Shown piece by piece: positions 8,316 through 15,401 of a stretch of 15,401 nucleotides of DNA; within the stretch, counting starts at the first letter, position 1, and each line of letters starts with the position of its first letter. This DNA comes from Circinella umbellata (lineage: Eukaryota; Mucoromycota; Mucoromycetes; Mucorales; Lichtheimiaceae), in assembly GCA_025093555.1 (NCBI GenBank), contig JAIWNF010000180.1, forward strand, positions 1 to 15,401, written 5' to 3'. Made by a program: the position numbers and the translations under genes. Below the pieces are notes generated by a model that was not told the origin of the DNA, ran no database searches, and worked only from the letters and a program-made list of their open reading frames with translations.

Positions 8316-8618
8316 ATTATAATTAAGCAGATGTGTGAGTCCCGACATTATAGCTGAGAAAACATTAATTGCAAAAATAAAACATAATTATAAATAGCGT
8401 GGAATTTCTCTATATAAAGTGTAAGCTGTTAAATAAGAGAAGCATGTGGATTTTATTGAATATATATTGGAAAAAAAGTATAGCAATAATAGTCAAGATA
8501 ATAGTAATAGAAAGAAATAATAATGGAAAGAATAGTAATAAAAAGAATAATAATAATAATAATAAAAGAAAGGAAAGAGCAATGAAAAATAGTATAATAA
8601 AAAGAGGTAGAAGAAGTG
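8316..8618. other. hAT 3' non-coding interior
   Basis: This is purine-rich simple sequence with AATAAT and AAAGA runs around 8510-8580, between the subterminal array and the transposase stop. The open plus-strand frame here is a Lys/Asn string from the low-complexity DNA, not a gene. Confidence 0.45.
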
Positions 8619-11075
8619 TTACTCATCGGAATTGAAAGAAGTCCAAGAATCTAAAAGCATTAGTCTTTGTATGGTCTCTGGTGACAAACGGTTGTGTGTA
8701 TAAGGTAAAAGTAGTCGCGTTTGCGAAAAACAGCGCTCAGAAGGAGTAGAGGTTACTGGTACTGCGAAATATTGGGCAGCCATATGCGCCAAATTAGGCC
8801 ACTATGACTGAGCCTCCCAGTATAAAAATTCCGGTGCCTTTTGACCTTTCTTTCGGAGCATTGGCACACGCAATCATTCTTGAAGATAATCGTCAAGTTC
8901 GTCATGTTCATCGCTTGTATTATACAAACTATATAACCATCGCAATTCTTCGTTCGCTTCAGACTCCATTGTTACAGATTTGGGGAAATCTGCCCAAGCA
9001 TCCCTAACCATCCTTTAGCTCATGTTCTGGTATTCCTCTTCCCAACCACTGGTACGCCACCAAGTAAACTTCATATGTGGATCAAGGGCCGTTGCAACTG
9101 CATATATATGTGTATTATCAACCTTACAATAATATCTTTACAGCTTTTGTAATCCACGTCTTGCTGCTCTCTTGAGTTCTGCTGGATAATTACTACTTTC
9201 GACATCTTCTAAGGAATCCATTATCAAATTATAATGAACGATAGCAGTATTGATTGTCGCCTGCCTTTGACTTGCTGATAACTCAATGGTTGTCTCCCAG
9301 AACTTGAGGAGTATGGACTTGACCTGGGAAGTGCGGGTCCATTCAAGATCACTCAGCTGGAACTCGTGTAATTCGGTATTTGTAGAACACACACTATTAT
9401 GTGGGACTTGTAACAAGGATGCTCGTGTCAACATTTGGTAGGTGGATTTCCAGCATGTTGGTACATCGAGTGACAGCTTGAGTTTTGTTGCGATTAAATC
9501 TCACTGTACGTTGTGGTGAGAACCTATATTTATTATAATATTGGATGTTTATGAGTATTTTCTGATAATAACAACTTTTTTGCAAAAAAAAAAAATAGTG
9601 TTTATCATACTGTATTTTTGTTATGCCTTTTCGAAGCTTAATAAGTGAGCTCATCACTTGTCGTTCGCCATTGTCCCCAAAACGATCGTGCTCGTTTGCT
9701 CTTTCTGAATCGTTGTTATTTTCTTGCTCGACATATAATTCATTCATACCCCACTTCAAAATATCTTGACGGCTAAATTTAATACATGTCCAAGACACGG
9801 TATATGATGGCTTCTTGTACGAAACGGCCTATAGATTGGTATATTTATATTAGTGTCATGTTGATATATTTTGATATATTATATAATGTTTAACCTACTA
9901 TCCTTTTTCTTCAGCATATTTTTCTACTTCCAGGGCCATTCTTTTCATGTTGGATGCGTTGTCAGTCGTAATTGTGAATAACTTGGGACCTAGGTTGAAA
10001 TCGTTGATAATTTCCAAGAATGCTGCTGCCAAATTCTCTGCCGAATGAGGACCATTCAATAGCTGGAAACCGAGAATTACTTCTTGCATCGTCCAAGTAG
10101 AAGTGGATATCCAATGACCGGTGACCGCGAGGAAAGCATCATTATATGGACTAGTCCAACCATCAAGTGTACAAGAAATTACAGGAAGGGAATCTAGGAA
10201 GTTGCGCAGTTTTTTTTGTAAAAGTCATACTCTTCTTTGGTCTGAAGGTAAAATAAAATATAATGTGTTAGTTTGTTAAATATAATGACAAAACAAAAAA
10301 AGGTGTGGGGAGAACTAATATTTTACCTTTCTTGTAATGGTGTCTGTACTTGGAAGTTTTACCATTTCCATTGCTGTTGCTGATTGCGCAATGTTCAAGA
10401 GCTCTTGTAAATCGTCATTCTCGGCCATTGTAAAAGGAAGTTTGGTTTTAACAATGAATTTGATAAATGTCTTTATAAAATAATCAGCTGTAAAAACTCG
10501 GGGACGTTTTGCTTGGACGAACAAATCCATCAGACCTCCAGAACGCTTAGCACCTGTATGTGGGCCATTATCTGCTGTTATTTGATGCTTGTTATGCAAA
10601 TGCTTGACTAAACCAGAAGTAGAGGAATCCTTCGAAGCAAAAGAGCAATTACAAGTACCCACCAAGCATTTAATTCGAGGGCCACCTTTATCATCAGTAA
10701 AACATTGGCCGTATCCATATTTAAATATAAAGCTAGTTTCCTTGATGGATGAATCGTGTTGGGATTCAGATACGACACTCGAAACAGACTCAGTGTCATT
10801 ATCATCAATAGTACTTGATTCACCACGATCGATAGACATCGCAGAAGCTTGATGGGAAAAACTTGGGGTTGGAGATGAAACAATGGGAGAGTTTGAATAT
10901 GGCGTTGGGTTGAACTAATGGAAAGAAATATAACAAAAGGATAAGAAGGACAATATGGTTACAAATGTTCTTTGTGATTTATAGCTCGATACTTTTGTAT
11001 AATCAATGCTTATTTTACCTCATCGTGAAGAGCATCAAGAGGATTTCTGGATGAACAACCGGTTTGGAATGGCAT
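8619..11075 (-). pseudogene. hAT transposase gene, multi-exon, inactivated
   Basis: The product would excise and insert the surrounding element. Exon 1 is 11075-11019 (MPFQTGCSS) and exon 2 is 10914-10327. Exon 2 carries a BED-type zinc finger with Cys at KCLVGTC and His at KHLHNKH, then PSTDTITRK. Exon 3 starts at 10241 with TKEEYDFYKK, LDGWTS (first catalytic Asp) and TTDNASNM (second). From about 9828 come HIPCLGHVLNLAV and QDILKW. An intron at 9524-9610 separates LIKLRKGITKI from SPQRTVRF. The rest reads DVPTCWKSTYQML, ATALDPHMKFTWW, DELDDYLQE and the dimerisation block PVTSTPSERCFS, to TAA at 8619-8621. Lesions are frameshifts in the A8 run (10210-10217), near 9766-9771 and at 9483-9486, plus in-frame stops at 9138, 9015, 8874 and 8802 (each a 3-bp codon starting there). 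TAG at 9898 may be a lesion or intron sequence. The stops could each arise from CAA, CAG or CGA by one change. Confidence 0.88.
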
Positions 11076-12263
11076 CGCTGAAAAGTAAATTGAAGGTAGT
11101 TGTAAGTAAAAGAAAATAAACTTTCGTTGAAATATATCTGGGGAGCGAGATAACACCGTAGCCAAATAACATAGAATAACGAAGAAAAATAATAAAGGAT
11201 AATGTAAAATGTTTTTTTTATCTAATGATTATGATGGGTATTTATATGCTTTCTAAAACTACTGCGGAATATAATATGTAATGGTAATAATGATAATTAT
11301 GATTAGCATTAATTTTGACAATGATGACTATGATGTAATTGCCAAGCAATAATTATTACAAAGCACAAGAAGTATTGAGGATAATTATAAATAGTCGGAA
11401 GGAGTGTCTAAAAAGAAAATTATTTAAGAATAATCATCAAATTTAACAATGACACTATACCTTCCAAAAAAAAACTGTCTTGATAATGCTAACTACTAGT
11501 GCATATTGCCTAAAATAATTATTGACCGAAAGCTCTTTTCATCAATGGGAAACTGATCTTTCTAGCATAATAAGCACAAAAGATATTTCCCTGAAATAGT
11601 TTTTTTTGCCAAGCTGGAACGGAAATCCAAAATGGATAACCCTGCAAGTAGCAACTATTTTTTTTTCTTATTTCTTTTTTTACTTTTACAGATGTAACAA
11701 CAATATTTTTTCCCTTTCAATTAACACGGCCATTATTTTCTTTTAGGCAAAAGGCAATTACTTTTATTGGACCAACCACACTATTTTCTACCTTTCATTA
11801 CTGCGACCATGAATATATCTAAAGAAAGTTTTTTTTTACAGATGTAACAACAATAACACAATGGCTGTTTTTTATGGATATTTATCTTTCTGAATTACCA
11901 ATAATATGTTTCTTTCTTCCATTTAACACGGCTGTCATTCATTTATTTCTTTTTTGCTGATTACTTTATGGATGTAACAACAGTAATTTTCTAACTCCCA
12001 ATCAGTATGACAACGTTAAATAGAATATTCAATAGTTGCTATTACTATTTTCGCTTCAATAGAACCACATACAACACTTTACTAAAGATCATCACCTCTA
12101 TTCACTATTTAGAAAAAGTATTCAGCTTTTTTTGATAATAAACGGAATTCAGTTAAAAAATGGCTTTTGTTTTTTTTATTGTACTTGTTGGCTACATATA
12201 AAGACTTATTGTGCTTATATTTTGAGATATCTGTTTTTTTCAAAAAAAAGACCATTAAATTAC
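11076..12263. other. hAT 5' non-coding interior with GATGTAACAACA repeats
   Basis: There is no credible coding sequence. GATGTAACAACA occurs exactly at 11691-11702, 11841-11852 and 11971-11982. TTAACACGGC recurs at 11721-11730 and 11923-11932. T-rich tracts lie between them. The upstream promoter of the transposase gene must lie near 11076-11250, but I cannot point to a clear TATA box. Confidence 0.5.
11688..11985 (+). repeat. Three spaced copies of GATGTAACAACA
   Basis: The copies start at 11691, 11841 and 11971, 150 and 130 bp apart. The first two extend to ACAGATGTAACAACAAT, and two of the intervals also share TTAACACGGC. This suggests a degenerate long tandem repeat of about 130-150 bp. 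Confidence 0.6.
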
Positions 12264-12845
12264 TGTCGGTTCCTTGGTTTTTCTCGGTTCTTCACGGTGT
12301 GGTATATGTGCACCGCATAACTACCTAATCATAATAATCCTGATATAATTATAATATAAACTGACAAGCAAAGCTTATAATAAACACATGTCGGTTGCTT
12401 TACAAATAATACATCACCGTATAAATAATAATCATAACAAATCGTATATATAATAATACTTATAAATCATACACATCATAAAGAAGATCATCAAACATAA
12501 AGATGTTTATTTATTCATATAATAATATACAATAATATCCATCCTCAATGGATAGGAAATATAAAATAGAAATATATATAAAGACTTACAATTTAATAAT
12601 ATAATTCATTCTTTTTATCATATCTTTTATAATCAATCTCTAATAAAAGACATATAAGATTCTCACAATATTTATTACTGTTATTCATTTCTCTATTCTA
12701 TTCAATTCTATTTAACCACTTATCTTTATATATATATCACCTATACTTCACACGGTTCGGTTCGGTTCGGTTCAGTTCTTACTAAAGGTCAGTTCGATTC
12801 GGTTCTCTTAAGGAACCGAACCGAATCGAACCGTGAGGATCCCTA
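12264..12845 (-). repeat. hAT right end: CGGTTC motifs and TIR
   Basis: The region starts with a CGGTTC cluster at 12264-12300 (CGGTTCCTTGG, CTCGGTTCTTCACGG). It runs through AT-rich DNA and ends with a second, dense cluster at 12750-12833: four GGTTC units in tandem at 12752-12776, then GAACCG units on the other strand. The 12-bp TIR is at 12834-12845. The terminal cluster contains both orientations of the motif and could fold back on itself. Confidence 0.7.
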
Positions 12846-13984
12846 CTTACAATATATATACGTATTCTTTTTTATATTAGAATTTTTTGTAATTTTTTAG
12901 GTTAAGCAATTTTGAATATATTTTATGGGTAGACATAGAAAGTAACTATATGTAAGGTTGATATAATACACTAAAAATATTGCTAATAATGACTGTTTAG
13001 ATTGTGAATATATTGGAAAAAGGCAAGTATAACTAAGTAAAATAGACGAAGGGCGCGCCAAAAATTCATGGTCAGACGAAGGGCGCGCCAAGTTACTAAA
13101 GTGTCTGCTCAAAATTGGCGCGCCCCTTGTCATTCCCTAAATAAAATATGCTCCAACGATGACTTCACTAAGATTATCCCAAAATCAATAATGCAAATTC
13201 AACGTTAATACAATTTCTAACGATCAAAAAACCAGAATAAGATAATCTTCTATTAACAATTTTCTAATTGCTATTTATACTCAAATTCCAAGAGGGAAAA
13301 GAGTGGTTTCTAACTAGTGAATATATGATTTATATTTTGATAGATAATCATATATAAAAGTACGGGGAATATTCCATATAATAGAATTACATCATTTAAA
13401 GTGTGACAACAAGATAGACATAACATATGGTAAGAAATAAAAAAAAAGAGAAAATATCGGATAAGAAGACAGAAGTTATAAGAACGGGTATGATAAGGGA
13501 GAGCAAATAGGGCAACAAGATAAAAAGGGTTCAATATGATGATTAGCGTCGAGCATAAAAATCATGCTAATAAAAGAGGCTAATAAAAATAAAAATACGG
13601 ATAGGGATTAACACGATAAGAAAATTAATGATAATACAATAATTATCATTAAATACAAATAAGTTAAAGAATAAAATAATACCGAGTATAAAATAACAAT
13701 GATATACAGGGAATTACGTAAAAATATAAATGATATATAAAATAAAAGGGGGAGGGTCCTTCAAACAACAAGATAAGAGTTGTATCCGAAAATAAAGATA
13801 ATAATAATAAAAGGAAAAATAAAATAAAAGAAATAATGATAAGAAATATCGGCTATTTTGGGAGCAGGCTTTGGCAGAATACTTCTTCCCAAGTTATTCC
13901 ATATTCGGGTAGTCAACCCCATCACGTGAGTGCCAAAGTAGATGAGGCCGGAAAACCTCACACACAACGTGTCAAAGACATCTG
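12846..13984. other. AT-rich intergenic region with one GC-rich repeat cluster
   Basis: It begins with the right hAT target copy (CTTACAAT, 12846-12853). Apart from the GGCGCGCC cluster, the DNA is AT-rich with low-complexity frames on the minus strand (Phe/Tyr/Ile-rich) that I do not accept as genes. Positions 13850-13984, just before the tRNA gene, are less AT-rich and include CACGTG near 13924. No domain could be read there. Confidence 0.4.
13045..13131. repeat. Three GGCGCGCC-cored repeats, two direct and one inverted
   Basis: GACGAAGGGCGCGCCAA occurs exactly at 13045-13061 and 13075-13091, a 30-bp period. Its inverse occurs at 13115-13131 as TTGGCGCGCCCCTTGTC, with 15 of 17 positions matching. 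The second and third copies could form a 17-bp stem with a 23-base loop. The cluster is strongly GC-rich in AT-rich surroundings. Confidence 0.8.
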
Positions 13985-14057
13985 GCCTTGCTAGCTCAAT
14001 CGGCAGAGCGTGAGACTCTTAATCTCAAGGTTGGGGGTTCGACCCCCCCGTAGGGCT
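13985..14057 (+). tRNA. tRNA-Lys (anticodon CTT)
   Basis: Folding by eye gives a full cloverleaf of 73 nt without intron. The acceptor stem GCCTTGC pairs with GTAGGGC, with two G-T pairs. The D arm is GCTC...GAGC, and the anticodon stem is TGAGA/TCTCA with loop CTCTTAA. The variable loop is 5 nt, and the T arm is GGGGG-TTCGACC-CCCCC. The discriminator is T, and CCA is not encoded, as expected in eukaryotes. Anticodon CTT at 14018-14020 reads the AAG codon. The B box GGTTCGACC is intact. Confidence 0.95.
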
Positions 14058-14098
14058 GATTACATCATGTAATTATTAGTACTTATCTACAAATAATC

Positions 14099-14103
14099 TT
14101 TTT
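14099..14103 (+). terminator. T5 Pol III terminator of the tRNA gene
   Basis: TTTTT is the first run of four or more T after the tRNA and lies 42 nt past its 3' end. It sits five bases before the LTR boundary. Confidence 0.5.
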
Positions 14104-14107
14104 ATAG

Positions 14108-14483
14108 TGTCGTGATATTTTTGGCGGATCTGTCGTGTCGTAGCCATAAATAGCAGTAACTCTATTTTCCTTTTTTATCCATTTGTGATACTTCTTTTGT
14201 AAACGTATTTTATTTTTATATTGCCACGTAGTTAATCTATATCACTGTCACATCATCATAATAATTATTCGAACACGTAGTCAACCTTCAGTCACGAACA
14301 CGTATATTATCATTATTAGTTTATCATATATCTTATAAGTAGTTTAGAAAATATATAAATACTCCTTCACATTTCATATAATAAAAACATCATCTTTCAA
14401 CTTATACTTTATTTATTTATTATCTTTTGTTCTATTCTATTTCTAATTGGCTACGGTGTTATCCGCCAAAATATATTACGACA
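14108..14483 (+). repeat. 5' LTR (376 bp) with long inverted ends
   Basis: The LTR starts TGTCGTGATATTTTTGGCGG and ends TCCGCC...TTACGACA. Read inverted, the ends agree over about 22 bp with three small differences, followed by a further shared GTAGCC a few bases inside. It begins TG and ends CA as LTRs do. The boundary is supported by the primer-binding site starting two bases after the end. The 3' LTR is needed to confirm the limits. Confidence 0.7.
14352..14360 (+). promoter_or_regulatory. TATA box inside the LTR
   Basis: TATATAAAT lies about 130 bp before the LTR end and about 180 bp before the Gag start, a plausible position for the retrotransposon promoter. Confidence 0.45.
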
Positions 14484-14485
14484 AT

Positions 14486-14497
14486 TGGTAGCGACAG
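14486..14497 (+). other. Candidate primer-binding site
   Basis: TGGTAGCGACAG begins two bases after the LTR end. TGG complements the CCA tail of a tRNA, and the first seven bases complement GCTACCA, an end found on initiator Met tRNAs. The remaining five bases do not obviously fit that tRNA, so the primer is not settled. Confidence 0.55.
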
Positions 14498-14532
14498 AAA
14501 TTAAATAATATAAATATATATATATATTTTTT

Positions 14533-15401
14533 ATGTCCAAACAAGTCTATTCACCAGATAAATACAAGAACGTACCTAGTTTTCACGAATACCGCACAAG
14601 TAATAACGATCCACTAATAGACTTAGAACAAGAAACCTTTACAACAAAACAAGAAATTACCTTTGAAGATCCAGTATTAAAAATGTCAGAAGAAAATAAA
14701 GTTATCATGCAAGCATTGACCAAGTTGTTGGAAAAACAAAGCTCTGGACCTACCTTCCATGCTCGTATACGTGAACCTGACACGTATCATGGTGACCGTG
14801 GACTAGATGCCGCTACTGGATGGATTCGCTCTGTTGAACGATATCTTGAGATGGCCGATTTGAGCTCGCACAAATGGTCTGATTATGCTGCAACCTTGTT
14901 GCGTGATGAAGCTGACACTTGGTGGAGACAACAAGAATTAATGGGAGACTGTGATGAATGGTCAGTATTTAAAAAAAGATTTTTGGCGAACTTTAGCCCC
15001 CCAAATCGCTTACAATTGGCTCGTGATCGTCTGGCGTCCCTTGTTCAAACAAGTACTGTAGCAAACTACGTATCACAATTTCAAGCAGCCTGGTCTTCGG
15101 TACCGTCAATGGTGGATGAAGAAGCACTGGATCGATTCCAACGAGGGTTACAACCTACTATTCGTCTTCAAGTTATGACACGTTTCCCCTTAACAACCAA
15201 TGATGCAATGCGTTTGGCCTTAGCAGTCGAAGCTGCACAACAACGAAGTCAAAATATTTTATCCGAAAATAATCATCATCCTCTGTCGGTGCAACATCAA
15301 CATCAACAATCCGCTCCTGAATACCTCCGTTCTTCTGGTGTAGCACCTATGGACTTGGATGCCATTCGTTCACGAAGACAAGAATCAAATTGGCGCTCAT
15401 C
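14533..15401 (+). CDS. Retrotransposon Gag polyprotein, 3' end beyond window
   Basis: Gag forms the particle that packages the element RNA. The frame is open for 289 codons from the first ATG (MSKQVYSPDKYKN), just after a TATATATATTTTTT leader, to the window end. It follows an N-terminal Glu-rich segment and then PDTYHGDRGLDAATGWIRSV (residues about 83-102). The retrotransposon Gag domain follows with ADTWWRQQE, WSVFKKRFLANFSP, LVQTSTVANYVSQFQAAW and LDRFQRGLQPTIRLQV. This is the usual order for Ty3-type capsid proteins. After it comes a His/Gln-rich linker. The zinc knuckle and any pol frame would lie further on. No stop or frameshift is visible, so this copy could be recent. Codon use is more GC-rich than the flanking DNA. 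Confidence 0.88.
   Translation, partial: MSKQVYSPDKYKNVPSFHEYRTSNNDPLIDLEQETFTTKQEITFEDPVLKMSEENKVIMQALTKLLEKQSSGPTFHARIREPDTYHGDRGLDAATGWIRSVERYLEMADLSSHKWSDYAATLLRDEADTWWRQQELMGDCDEWSVFKKRFLANFSPPNRLQLARDRLASLVQTSTVANYVSQFQAAWSSVPSMVDEEALDRFQRGLQPTIRLQVMTRFPLTTNDAMRLALAVEAAQQRSQNILSENNHHPLSVQHQHQQSAPEYLRSSGVAPMDLDAIRSRRQESNWRS

Larger units (their letters stand above)
8188..12845. mobile_element. hAT superfamily DNA transposon, degenerate (4658 bp)
   Basis: The ends are perfect 12-bp inverted repeats, TAGGGATCCTCA (8188-8199 and inverted at 12834-12845). They are flanked by GTTACAAT and CTTACAAT, which agree at 7 of 8 positions; 8 bp is the hAT duplication length. Both subterminal regions are packed with GAACCG/CGGTTC motifs. 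The minus-strand gene at 8619-11075 has hAT transposase blocks in the right order. About 1.76 kb of non-coding DNA lies between the gene start and the right end. The single target-copy mismatch and the heavily damaged transposase both indicate an old insertion. Confidence 0.87.
14108..15401 (+). mobile_element. Ty3-like LTR retrotransposon, 5' part, runs off the window
   Basis: An LTR (14108-14483) is followed by a candidate primer-binding site and a Gag frame that is open at the window end. Element order and Gag type fit Ty3/gypsy. Pol and the 3' LTR are outside the window, so the class is inferred from Gag only. Insertion lies 50 bp downstream of tRNA-Lys. Confidence 0.8.

Noticed and set aside
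8399..8635. Lys/Asn-rich plus-strand frame
   Set aside because: It comes from AATAAT/AAAGA simple sequence and overlaps the 3' end of the hAT transposase on the other strand.
10589..10852. Plus-strand frame opposite the BED finger exon
   Set aside because: It is a shadow of the hAT transposase exon 2, which carries the recognisable motifs.
13310..13967. Minus-strand frames with hydrophobic Phe/Tyr/Ile strings
   Set aside because: They are low-complexity translations of A-rich plus-strand DNA, without start context, splice pattern or motif.
14583..14783. Minus-strand frame opposite gag
   Set aside because: It is a shadow of the Gag frame, which continues open far beyond it.

Overview
This window reads as AT-rich nuclear DNA of an early-diverging fungus, most likely Mucoromycota. 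The reasons are short GT-AG introns (about 45-110 nt), a eukaryotic tRNA-Lys(CTT), and a mixture of fungal transposon families: KDZ, hAT, Merlin and a Ty3-like LTR element. The lineage is an inference from family content and gene style. No ordinary housekeeping protein gene is visible. The window is a nest of transposable elements, and most of their genes are broken.

Layout. Positions 1-961 are one terminal part of a hAT-like non-autonomous element with AATCCGGATT subterminal motifs and an internal TATAACTTT minisatellite. Positions 1107-2003 (+) hold a five-exon gene of unrecognised family, intact except for one in-frame TAG. Positions 2004-2864 are non-coding with an A-rich tandem array, followed by a MITE-like block (about 2865-3072). 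That block cuts off a KDZ transposase gene on the minus strand (4143 down to 3073). Divergent from it, on the plus strand, is an RTC4-like domain gene (4398-7796), split in two by a complete Merlin transposon (4782-7364).

The Merlin element is the best-supported discovery. It has a 26-bp imperfect terminal inverted repeat and a perfect 8-bp target duplication (AATAGAAT). Its single gene (6798 down to 5297) joins five exons into an uninterrupted 400-codon frame with consistent intron phases. Removing the element and one target copy puts the two RTC4 halves back in frame at the junction. The Merlin protein has nevertheless lost two of the three expected catalytic acidic residues (Ala and Lys in their places) and carries a 67-residue acidic tail.

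Positions 8188-12845 are a 4658-bp hAT element with TAGGGATCCTCA ends and a 7-of-8 target duplication. Its minus-strand transposase gene is recognisable from BED finger to dimerisation domain but is destroyed by frameshifts and stops. Positions 12846-13984 are AT-rich, apart from a GC-rich repeat cluster with three GGCGCGCC cores at 13045-13131. The tRNA-Lys gene (13985-14057) is followed by a T5 Pol III terminator. Immediately after that comes the 5' LTR (14108-14483) of a Ty3-like retrotransposon, then a primer-binding site and an open gag frame that runs off the window end.

The genes do not form one pathway. They record successive insertions: KDZ/RTC4 sequence first, then Merlin into RTC4, with the hAT element further downstream and an LTR element next to a tRNA gene. 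Many inactivating stops fit single C-to-T changes of Gln or Arg codons.
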